DNA of 7,212 nt from Patescibacteria group bacterium (GCA_020428615.1 JAGQMO010000022.1:1-7212), one strand, 5' to 3'; numbered from the stretch's first letter, positions 1 to 5,918 are shown. A program made the numbers and translations. Notes: a model not told the origin generated them from the sequence alone.

Positions 1-120
1 TCGTCTTATATTTCAGAAATTGCTGATTTTGATGGAAACGGTTTCCTCGACATATTCACCTTATCTGTTAATAGCAATGGAAGTTCAGCAATATTCTTCC
101 AAGTGGAAGAGTCTCAATAG
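1..120 (+). CDS. C-terminal end of an FG-GAP/VCBS repeat protein (5' partial)
   Basis: Frame 1 is open from the window edge to a TAG at 118-120 and gives 39 residues. Near the start it contains the motif DFDGNGFLDIF, a typical calcium-binding loop of FG-GAP/VCBS beta-propeller repeats (D-x-D-G-N-G-x-x-D followed by a hydrophobic strand). Such repeats occur in secreted or cell-surface adhesion and binding proteins. The protein ends about 20 residues after the loop with VEESQ, so it has no C-terminal sorting domain, unlike the next gene. It is followed by a hairpin terminator and then by a second FG-GAP gene in the same direction, so the two may be related surface proteins. The N-terminal part, signal peptide and repeat number lie outside the window. 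Confidence 0.75.
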   Translation, partial: SSYISEIADFDGNGFLDIFTLSVNSNGSSAIFFQVEESQ

Positions 121-171
121 AATCTACGAGGTGATTTGATAGAAAATTATCCTTGGTTCAAGATTAACTAT

Positions 172-199
172 AAAACGATCCTAATTTTGGTCGTTTTTT
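172..199 (+). terminator. Rho-independent terminator after the partial FG-GAP gene
   Basis: AAAACGATC (172-180) pairs with GGTCGTTTT (189-197) as a 9-bp stem with one T-G wobble and an 8-base loop, and runs into six T (194-199). It lies 51 bases after the stop codon at 118-120 and just before the promoter of the next gene, so it separates the two FG-GAP genes into different transcripts. Confidence 0.7.
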
Positions 200-204
200 A
201 GTTA

Positions 205-234
205 TTGACAAAAATGGTCATTTAGTGGTAATAT
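205..234 (+). promoter_or_regulatory. Sigma70-like promoter of the secreted FG-GAP gene
   Basis: A perfect -35 box TTGACA (205-210) is followed after 18 bases by TAATAT (229-234). TGG directly upstream (226-228) forms an extended -10. Transcription would start near 241, giving a 5' leader of about 39 bases before the ATG at 280. No Shine-Dalgarno sequence precedes that ATG. The Bacteroidetes-type pattern (TTTG, then TAnnTTTG) is not seen here, although the gene product looks Bacteroidetes-like. A second TATAAT at 251-256 has no matching -35. Confidence 0.6.
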
Positions 235-258
235 TAAGCAAAATTCAAAGTATAATAT

Positions 259-275
259 AAACCTATAAAACCTAT
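259..275 (+). repeat. Two tandem copies of AAACCTAT in the 5' leader
   Basis: AAACCTAT occurs at 259-266 and again at 268-275 with a 9-base period, ending five bases before the start codon at 280. It lies where a ribosome or a regulator would bind, but two short A/T-rich copies can arise by chance. No function can be assigned. Confidence 0.3.
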
Positions 276-279
276 CGAG

Positions 280-1962
280 ATGAAAACAATTCTTACGTTG
301 TTGTTTGTATTGCCGTTTGCAATCCAAGCACAAACTTTTGAGGGATTTGAGACAACAGATCTAGTCCCTACATTTCAGGGCAGCATGCTCTGGAAAGATA
401 ACCAACTGTTAGTTACTGGCTTTACTTCTGTTACGACATCCTCAGCAACGACGGCGTCAAACGTTTATTCTAAAAATAGTCTTGGTGCATTTGCTATTGA
501 ACACAGCTTTGCTGGTGTTCAGGGGGGATTCTTTGATTCCTATGACGGCACCTTCGGTATCTCATATGTGGAAATAGGAGGAGATGTTGATGGCAATGAA
601 TTCGGAACTCTTCGCGTACGAAACGCTGCTGGAGGGTACGATGATGTTTCCATTATCCCACTACGACAAGCAACCGGTTTCAGCGCCGATTTAGACGGTG
701 ATGGTGACCGAGATATTTGGTCAGAAGGAAGAGATGCCAGTAACATTGTTCGCCGTTGTGTTTACGAAAATATTAATGGTGTAATAAACCCCACCCCGGT
801 CAAAAATGTCACTGACAATGCCTGTGATCTTGGTGATGCGGTATATGCCGACACCGATAACGATGGTGATCTAGATGTTTTGACGACAGGTCAGAATCAA
901 ACATCAGGGCATCTTGATGCAATATTGTGGCGTAATGACGGAGCATTTAATTTTTCACCAATAACAGATGCCTTTTCAGGTGGCCCGCAAGCCCCCTGGG
1001 TGTCAATATCAGCACAAGTTTTAGTTGATATCGATAATGATGGCAATAAAGATGCCATTATTATGGGAACACTCGGTGCATGTTGTGGAGAAATTTTATA
1101 CTCATATCTTGGTGATGGAGATAATCACTTTACTTTCTTTCAGCAAATTGGAGAAGCCCTAAGAGGTGATCTTGCCACCGATGATGTTGATGGTGATGGA
1201 GATAAAGATCTGTATGTACTTGCCTATGATGTAAGTGCTAACAGTAAGAGAGTCAACTTATTTCTCAACAACGGATCCGGTACTTTTACGTTAGATACCA
1301 CGAATAATTTCGATGATGTTGATAACGGGATGATTGCTGTTATTGATCTTGACGAAGATGGGCGTAACGACTTCCTTTATATGGGAGATGCTGGTTCAAT
1401 TCCTATAAGCAATCCACAAGTGAGAGCGTATAGAAATACAACATGCATCACCTTTTATCGTGACCTTGACGGAGATGGGCATGGAGATCCTACTTCTTCA
1501 ACTACCAGTTGCGTTGGGCAACCCACTGGGTATGTGTTGGATAATACTGACACGGACGATGCTGATCCATGTGTTCCTGTTAATCCACCTGGATATACAG
1601 GTCATGATGGAGAAAATTCCATTTGGCGAAACGCAGATTGTGATGATGACTCATACCTAAATGGTTTAGAGTACGATATGGGTACCGACCCATATGATCC
1701 AACCGATTTTCCACTTGGTATCGCAGATAACAATCTGTTTGAGACAATCGTCATTTTCCCAAACCCTACTGATGGGTTATTGAGAATCAAAGATGACAAC
1801 AAAACAGTGGAACTTGTGACTATTTACGACACTTTAGGTAGGTTGTTACTCCAAATCCAATATAGAGAGTTAATTGATCTTTCCAGTTTTCCGTCAGGTT
1901 TATATCTGATCGAAATGAGAAAAGGAAATCAATCAATGACCAAAAAAATCATCAAAAAATAG
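280..1962 (+). CDS. Secreted FG-GAP/VCBS repeat protein with MopE-like metal-binding motif and T9SS type A sorting domain
   Basis: This 560-residue protein is probably exported and surface-attached or released; its ligand is unknown. Residues 1-17 form a signal peptide (MKTILTLLFVLPFAIQA) with predicted cleavage before Gln18, the pattern favoured in Bacteroidetes. Acidic FG-GAP/VCBS calcium loops (D-x-D-x-D-G-x-x-D) lie near residues 137, 191, 250, 302 and 356, with a weaker one near 102. The 52-59 residue spacing fits blades of a beta-propeller. Residues 392-436 (FYRDLDGDGHGDP, paired Cys, DADPCVP) resemble the MopE-type putative metal-binding motif. Residues 451-477 resemble a thrombospondin type 3-like acidic segment. 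Residues 488-560 match the type IX secretion C-terminal domain: IFPNPTDG, then YDTLGRLLL, then SSFPSGLYLIEM, ending in a basic tail KKIIKK. The gene has its own promoter and terminator. None of the T9SS machinery genes is visible, and the genes downstream look Patescibacterial, so its origin is in question. Confidence 0.9.
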   Translation: MKTILTLLFVLPFAIQAQTFEGFETTDLVPTFQGSMLWKDNQLLVTGFTSVTTSSATTASNVYSKNSLGAFAIEHSFAGVQGGFFDSYDGTFGISYVEIGGDVDGNEFGTLRVRNAAGGYDDVSIIPLRQATGFSADLDGDGDRDIWSEGRDASNIVRRCVYENINGVINPTPVKNVTDNACDLGDAVYADTDNDGDLDVLTTGQNQTSGHLDAILWRNDGAFNFSPITDAFSGGPQAPWVSISAQVLVDIDNDGNKDAIIMGTLGACCGEILYSYLGDGDNHFTFFQQIGEALRGDLATDDVDGDGDKDLYVLAYDVSANSKRVNLFLNNGSGTFTLDTTNNFDDVDNGMIAVIDLDEDGRNDFLYMGDAGSIPISNPQVRAYRNTTCITFYRDLDGDGHGDPTSSTTSCVGQPTGYVLDNTDTDDADPCVPVNPPGYTGHDGENSIWRNADCDDDSYLNGLEYDMGTDPYDPTDFPLGIADNNLFETIVIFPNPTDGLLRIKDDNKTVELVTIYDTLGRLLLQIQYRELIDLSSFPSGLYLIEMRKGNQSMTKKIIKK

Positions 1963-1982
1963 AATAGAGTCCTGGTACTCGG

Positions 1983-2010
1983 AAAAGCCTGATAAAATCG
2001 GGCTTTTTTT
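1983..2010 (+). terminator. Rho-independent terminator of the T9SS-tail gene
   Basis: AAAAGCCTGAT (1983-1993) pairs with ATCGGGCTTTT (1997-2007) as an 11-bp stem with one T-G wobble and an AAA loop, ending in seven T (2004-2010). It starts 20 bases after the stop codon, unlike the terminators of tpiA, pgk and recA, which overlap their stop codons. Confidence 0.85.
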
Positions 2011-2038
2011 ACTATTTTTTCGTGATTTTGACACCTTA

Positions 2039-2047
2039 TGGTATAAT
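2039..2047 (+). promoter_or_regulatory. Extended -10 promoter of tpiA (predicted leaderless start)
   Basis: TGG (2039-2041) followed by a perfect TATAAT (2042-2047) forms an extended -10 element. Only seven bases separate it from the ATG at 2055, so transcription should begin at or within a base or so of the start codon. There is no -35 at the usual 16-18 base spacing. A perfect TTGACA at 2028-2033 is only 8 bases upstream, too close for normal sigma70 contacts. No Shine-Dalgarno sequence is present. Confidence 0.65.
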
Positions 2048-2054
2048 CATTTTC

Positions 2055-2855
2055 ATGATGAAAAAACCTAAAAAAATGATCATCGCAAACTGGAAAATGA
2101 ATGTTACCTCGGAAAAAGACGCCGAGAGTTTGTTTTTATCTATCAAGAATGTTGTTTCAAAACTCGAGTATACGACAATGGTGTGTTGTCCCCCTCATAT
2201 GTATGTAAATCAGGTAGCCCGTTATGTTGATCACCGAAATTATCGTGTTGGCGGACAAGATGCGTATCCAGAAGAGTCGGGATCTCGTACTGGGGAGACA
2301 TCGGTACTCATGATGAAAAATGCTGGGGCTGAATACGTAATTCTCGGTCATTCTGAACGCCGACACCTTGAAACCAAATCTGATGTTGCCAGAAAAGTCA
2401 CCGCAGTGCTCGAACATGACATGGTGCCGATTATTTGTATTGGTGAGGAACAACGTGACAAGAACTGGAAAAAAACATTGACGCAACAGTTGCGTGATGT
2501 GTTTAATCGCGTTCCAAAAAAGAACCCAGAAAATATTATCATTGCTTATGAACCAGTTTGGGCGATCAGTGGCGACAAAAAGAATCCAGCAACGGCAGTT
2601 GAATACATGGAAGCACTTGAGGTTATTAAAAAAGAATTGCAGAAGATGTTTAAAACAGCAAAGGCCGTTGACGACATGCGGTTTTTGTATGGCGGATCAC
2701 TCGATGATAAAAACATCGAAGATTTCTTGAAAAATGCCAGCGTTGACGGATTTTTGGTTGGTCGTGTCTCGCATGATCCACGCGTTCTCATGACTATGTT
2801 TAGACTCATTGAAGATCACGAACACAGGGAATTATTCGGACAACTTGACGACTAG
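2055..2855 (+). CDS. tpiA: Triosephosphate isomerase
   Basis: This cytosolic TIM-barrel enzyme interconverts dihydroxyacetone phosphate and glyceraldehyde 3-phosphate in glycolysis. From the ATG at 2055 it has 266 residues, slightly longer than the usual ~250. The catalytic residues are all visible: Asn12 and Lys14 in IIANWKMN, His99 in YVILGHSERR, and the base Glu166 in IIAYEPVWA. The phosphate-binding YGGS is at 212-215. Two places differ from the textbook sequence: the loop 6 hinge reads AISGDKKN rather than AIGTGKT, and the late phosphate loop reads LVGRVSHDP, with Arg237 instead of the second Gly. The frame is open from a GTG at 2022, but that codon lies inside the promoter. ATG 2055 is chosen because it sits seven bases after the -10; ATG 2058 and ATG 2076 are alternatives. 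pgk follows after 42 bases as a separate unit. Confidence 0.95.
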   Translation: MMKKPKKMIIANWKMNVTSEKDAESLFLSIKNVVSKLEYTTMVCCPPHMYVNQVARYVDHRNYRVGGQDAYPEESGSRTGETSVLMMKNAGAEYVILGHSERRHLETKSDVARKVTAVLEHDMVPIICIGEEQRDKNWKKTLTQQLRDVFNRVPKKNPENIIIAYEPVWAISGDKKNPATAVEYMEALEVIKKELQKMFKTAKAVDDMRFLYGGSLDDKNIEDFLKNASVDGFLVGRVSHDPRVLMTMFRLIEDHEHRELFGQLDD

Positions 2856-2868
2856 TACAGTCGTTTTT
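2848..2868 (+). terminator. Terminator overlapping the tpiA stop codon
   Basis: ACGACT (2848-2853) pairs perfectly with AGTCGT (2859-2864) around the loop AGTAC, followed by five T (2864-2868). The TAG stop codon (2853-2855) spans the top of the stem and the start of the loop, so the end of the coding sequence forms part of the hairpin. The stem is short (6 bp), so termination may be incomplete. Confidence 0.6.
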
Positions 2869-2882
2869 GATTACATGGGCTG

Positions 2883-2891
2883 TGCTAATAT
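2883..2891 (+). promoter_or_regulatory. Extended -10 promoter of pgk (predicted leaderless start)
   Basis: TGC (2883-2885) plus TAATAT (2886-2891) forms an extended -10 that ends six bases before the ATG at 2898, predicting an mRNA with almost no leader. No good -35 is found at normal spacing; TTGATT at 2867-2872 is only 13 bases away. There is no clear Shine-Dalgarno sequence. The arrangement repeats that of tpiA and rnhA. Confidence 0.6.
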
Positions 2892-2897
2892 AGAGAT

Positions 2898-4049
2898 ATG
2901 AAAGATAACTGGAAACACGTACAACAGCATTCAATTGAGCATGTGTCAGAATTGAAGGGGAAAAAAGTGCTCCTTCGCATTGACGTGAATGTCTCTCTTG
3001 GGGAAAATGGAGTGGTTGATGCTGGTGAGGATTGGCGTATTCTTAAATCATATCGAACGATCAATTATTTAGTTGAGCGTGGTGCGTCTGTGGTTTTGTT
3101 GAGTCATATTGGTCGGGATCCCCATGATTCGCTCAAACCTGTATATGAATACATGCGTCAGACTATGAATCTTGGATTTTTGCCGACTTATGATGTTGAA
3201 ATCATACGACAAGCAATTTCAGGTATGGCGCATGGGTCGGTACTCATGTTAGAAAACGTACGTCAATTATATCAAGAATCTGAAGATGATAGTTCGTTTC
3301 TTGATCCATTGGTTGAGTTGTGCGATTGCTATGTGAATGATGCTTTTTCAGTCTCTCATCGAGCGCATGCTAGTGTTCATGATGTTGTTCGTAAACTTCC
3401 TTCATATTTCGGTCTCCAATTCTGTGATGAGGTTAATAATCTTTCCAAAGCGTTTGACTCAGAGAGCGATATGGTATTACTCCTTGGAGGGGCGAAATTT
3501 GGAACCAAGCTTGAACTCCTTCAGAAGTTTTTGCCACGCGTGACGTATGCGCTCGTTGGCGGGGCTTTGGCAAATGTATTCTTACGTGCCAGAGGGATAA
3601 ATATCGGAAAATCATTTGTTGATGATACAGTTGATATTTCAGACATGGTTGATAGCGAGAAAATTGTACTTCCTATTGATGTCGTTGATCAACATGGTGA
3701 TATTGTTGCTGTTGATCAAATTGGGAACGATGACATGATGTTAGACATTGGACCAGAAACCGAACAATTATTTGAAACCATTATTGATACAAGCAATCTC
3801 ATTGTATGGAACGGGCCTATGGGAAAGTATGAAGATCGCTATATTTCAGGTTCGGTTGCCATGGCTGACGGGATTGCAAAAGCAACCGCATATTCAATTG
3901 TTGGTGGTGGTGATACAGCGACCGTGATTCTCGAAGAAGGACTTGAAGAGAATTTTGATTTTATTTCAACCGGTGGGGGAGCAATGCTCGAATTTCTCGT
4001 GCAAGGAACATTGCCTGGTATTGATAATATTATTGAAAAAGAAGCGTAA
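2898..4049 (+). CDS. pgk: Phosphoglycerate kinase
   Basis: This cytosolic two-domain glycolytic kinase transfers phosphate from 1,3-bisphosphoglycerate to ADP to make ATP. At 383 residues it is complete but slightly short. Substrate-site residues of the N-domain are present: Asp29 and Asn31 (RIDVNV), Arg47 (DWRI), His70 and Arg73 (SHIGR), Arg122 (LENVRQ), and His154/Arg155 (HRAHAS). VNDAF is at 146-150. The C-domain has GGAK (197-200), GPMG (306-309) with Glu312, GGGDT (336-340) and STGGGA (357-362). Several positions are divergent: DVN for the common DFN, Trp46 where Thr is usual before Arg, and GGAKFGTK in place of GGAKVSDK. These fit a fast-evolving reduced genome; the key residues remain, so activity is likely. 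The ATG at 2898 is set by the -10 six bases upstream. The stop codon lies in the loop of the terminator. Confidence 0.95.
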   Translation: MKDNWKHVQQHSIEHVSELKGKKVLLRIDVNVSLGENGVVDAGEDWRILKSYRTINYLVERGASVVLLSHIGRDPHDSLKPVYEYMRQTMNLGFLPTYDVEIIRQAISGMAHGSVLMLENVRQLYQESEDDSSFLDPLVELCDCYVNDAFSVSHRAHASVHDVVRKLPSYFGLQFCDEVNNLSKAFDSESDMVLLLGGAKFGTKLELLQKFLPRVTYALVGGALANVFLRARGINIGKSFVDDTVDISDMVDSEKIVLPIDVVDQHGDIVAVDQIGNDDMMLDIGPETEQLFETIIDTSNLIVWNGPMGKYEDRYISGSVAMADGIAKATAYSIVGGGDTATVILEEGLEENFDFISTGGGAMLEFLVQGTLPGIDNIIEKEA

Positions 4050-4062
4050 GGCGCTTCTTTTT
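4036..4062. terminator. Bidirectional terminator between pgk and rnhA, with the pgk stop codon in its loop
   Basis: AAAAAGAAGCG (4036-4046) pairs perfectly over 11 bp with CGCTTCTTTTT (4052-4062). The 5-base loop TAAGG contains the pgk stop codon TAA (4047-4049). T tracts occur on both strands, so the hairpin can end both converging transcripts. The rnhA stop codon (4063-4061 on the minus strand) overlaps the other edge. The two genes are 11 bases apart and share this one element. Confidence 0.85.
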
Positions 4063-4795
4063 ATTCTGAAAAGCCCCACTCTCTCATAATTTCTTTCTCG
4101 TGTTCTTTTGAGAGTGCTTTTTTAAACTTTGCTTTCTTTCCTGTTACTCGTTGCTCGCATGATTCCCATGTCGCATGGTGTTCGAGCACACCATCAACGA
4201 GTGATAAGTAAGAATACGCTTTTCCTGTCGATTTATTTTTTTTCGTTGATGTATCTATATCTTCTTCATTTGGTACATTCAAAATATCTGGAACAGGGTA
4301 GTCGGATAGTGTTCCTCGATAGAGCGATACATGTGTGCCCTCAGCTAATTCTCGAGCAATATCGTCAACCCGTTCATTTCCAGGAATCCCGACATGTCCG
4401 CGTACGTGATGCCAGCTTATTCGTTCACGTCCACGCTCTTCAACCAAATCGTAGAGTGTTTTCCAAAGTTCTTGATTTTTGACGTCTTCTTTGCTCGTGG
4501 TTTTCCAACCGTTTTTCTTCCATCCGTACATCCACTCAGTAACCCCATTAATCGCATACTGTGAGTCGCTGTATATGTGAAGGTGTGCATCGTTATATAT
4601 TGCGTACGAAAGCGCAGAAACAATAGCCGTCAACTCCATCTCATTATTGGTAGTTGTGAGTTTTGTTCCGCCAAGTTCAACCACTTCTTCAAGTCGCGGA
4701 TACACCAATACCGCCCCCCAACCACCGTTTCCTGGATTTCCGAGTGACGACCCGTCAGTAAAAATAGTCAATGAGTTTTCAGTATCTGTATTCAT
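4061..4795 (-). CDS. rnhA: Ribonuclease HI with a C-terminal hybrid-binding-like domain
   Basis: This enzyme cuts the RNA strand of RNA:DNA hybrids, such as Okazaki primers and R-loops, in the cytosol. The RNase HI domain covers residues 8-152 with the four metal-binding acidic residues: Asp14 (FTDGSS), Glu54 (NNEMEL), Asp77 (YSDSQY) and Asp144 (GNERVDD). His134 lies in the flexible loop, and a basic tryptophan-rich handle is at 88-99 (WMYGWKKNGWK). At 244 residues it is about 90 longer than the family core. After a linker (about 155-192), residues 193-241 contain YLSLVDG, TWESCEQRV and AKFKK. This pattern resembles the hybrid-binding/viroplasmin domain of eukaryotic RNase H1, but at the opposite end of the protein. 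The gene has its own -10 box, seven bases before the ATG, and does not appear to depend on recA transcription. Confidence 0.93.
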   Translation of the reverse strand: MNTDTENSLTIFTDGSSLGNPGNGGWGAVLVYPRLEEVVELGGTKLTTTNNEMELTAIVSALSYAIYNDAHLHIYSDSQYAINGVTEWMYGWKKNGWKTTSKEDVKNQELWKTLYDLVEERGRERISWHHVRGHVGIPGNERVDDIARELAEGTHVSLYRGTLSDYPVPDILNVPNEEDIDTSTKKNKSTGKAYSYLSLVDGVLEHHATWESCEQRVTGKKAKFKKALSKEHEKEIMREWGFSE

Positions 4796-4802
4796 ACTCT
4801 GT

Positions 4803-4811
4803 ATAGTAACA
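4803..4811 (-). promoter_or_regulatory. Extended -10 promoter of rnhA (predicted leaderless start)
   Basis: On the minus strand TGT (4811-4809) precedes TACTAT (4808-4803), and seven bases follow to the ATG at 4795. A weak -35, AAGACA (4832-4827), lies 18 bases upstream inside the end of recA. No Shine-Dalgarno sequence is present. The element directly abuts the T tract of the recA terminator. Confidence 0.55.
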
Positions 4812-4837
4812 AAAAAAAGACCTATTTGTCTTCTTTC
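4811..4837 (-). terminator. Terminator overlapping the recA stop codon
   Basis: On the minus strand GAAGAC (4833-4828) pairs with GTCTTT (4821-4816) around the loop AAATAG, whose last three bases are the recA stop codon TAG (4824-4822). The stem extends through A-T pairs into a run of eight T (4818-4811), giving about 9-10 bp with one G-T pair. The T tract runs straight into the rnhA promoter. Confidence 0.65.
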
Positions 4838-5907
4838 ATTGCCTTGCGAATATCTTTTTCGAGTTGATTCATCAATTTCTTTTCTTCATCAAGTTTCTTG
4901 CGCGCTGCATCATATCCTCGTCCGAGTTTCACTTCCTCAGTATCTTTTGAACCCTCAGGAGGCATATAGCTGTAGGATGCTCCTGATTTTTTAATGAATC
5001 CATATTTCTCTCCAAGCGCCAAGAGTTCACCATTTTTGGCGATTCCTTCTCCATATATAATGTCGAATTCTGTTTGTTTGAAAGGAGATGATACTTTGTT
5101 CTTAGCGACCTTTACGCGTGTTCGTGAACCGACAACTTCATCACCTTTTTTAATTTGAGCAATTCTTCTAATATCAATGCGCACTGAAGAATAGAATTTA
5201 AGAGCTTTTCCTCCCGGAGTGGTTTCAGGAGAACCAAACATAACCCCGATTTTCATGCGAATTTGGTTAATAAAGATAACAGTCGTTTTTGATTTTGCAA
5301 CGAGTGCGGTTAACTTCCGCAACGCCTGAGACATGAGCCGTGCTTGTTTTCCAACGTGGTGTGCTCCCATGTCCCCCTCAATTTCGTCTTTTGGTGTGAG
5401 TGCAGCAACCGAGTCTACAACAACAACCGATACATTTCCTGATCTGACGAGTGAATCAACAATTTCAAGCGCTTGCTCTCCCGTATCAGGTTGTGAAACG
5501 AGCAATTGGTTGGTTTTTACTCCAATGTTTTTTGCGTACACAGGATCAAGAGCGTGTTCTGCGTCAATAAATGCACACACCCCTCCAGCTTTCTGTGCTT
5601 CTGCGATGATATGGAGTGTGAGTGTTGTTTTTCCTGATGATTCAGGTCCGTAAATTTCAATAATGCGTCCACGAGGAATTCCACCGACACCGAGCGCTTC
5701 GTCAAGTCCGATCGAGCCAGTTGAAATGGCTGCAACATCAACTTTTGGAGCATCCCCGAGCATAATAATTGATCCTTCTCCAAATTTTGTTTGAATCATA
5801 TCAACGGTTTCTTGCAGTTGATCTTTAGCAGATTGCTTTGTGTCAGTAGGTACTTTTTCTGTTGCTACTGGTTTCTTTGTTGTTTTTGTTTCTTTTTTCT
5901 TTGGCAT
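4822..5907 (-). CDS. recA: Recombinase RecA
   Basis: This ATP-dependent recombinase forms filaments on single-stranded DNA, pairs homologous strands and mediates DNA repair. The 361-residue protein is complete. It has Walker A GPESSGKT (87-94), the catalytic Glu117 in FIDAEHALDP, Walker B VVVVDSVAAL (161-170), the loop L1 region EIEGDMG (175-181), and the loop L2 region with INQIR and GSPETTPGGKALKF (214-238). The N-terminus carries about 20 extra Lys/Thr-rich residues compared with E. coli RecA. The C-terminal tail is mixed Lys/Glu rather than strongly acidic. The gene starts 11 bases after the upstream small membrane-protein gene, with no Shine-Dalgarno site and no convincing -10 in the gap. 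It is therefore probably read as the last gene of an ftsK-led operon. No LexA/SOS-type box was seen in front of it. Confidence 0.97.
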   Translation of the reverse strand: MPKKKETKTTKKPVATEKVPTDTKQSAKDQLQETVDMIQTKFGEGSIIMLGDAPKVDVAAISTGSIGLDEALGVGGIPRGRIIEIYGPESSGKTTLTLHIIAEAQKAGGVCAFIDAEHALDPVYAKNIGVKTNQLLVSQPDTGEQALEIVDSLVRSGNVSVVVVDSVAALTPKDEIEGDMGAHHVGKQARLMSQALRKLTALVAKSKTTVIFINQIRMKIGVMFGSPETTPGGKALKFYSSVRIDIRRIAQIKKGDEVVGSRTRVKVAKNKVSSPFKQTEFDIIYGEGIAKNGELLALGEKYGFIKKSGASYSYMPPEGSKDTEEVKLGRGYDAARKKLDEEKKLMNQLEKDIRKAMKEDK

Positions 5908-5918
5908 AATGTTATTCG

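Noticed and set aside
2028..2047. TTGACA and TATAAT as a classical promoter pair for tpiA
   Set aside because: The spacer is only 8 bases; normal sigma70 recognition needs about 16-18. Only the extended -10 is accepted.
2022..2054. Upstream GTG start extending triosephosphate isomerase by 11 residues
   Set aside because: The codons would run through the TATAAT promoter element, and the added residues have no counterpart in the family.
4129..4482. Long plus-strand frame of 117 codons opposite rnhA
   Set aside because: It is antisense to a clearly conserved RNase HI, has no start signal and no protein-like motif. Similar shadows opposite recA, ftsK and tpiA were dropped for the same reason.
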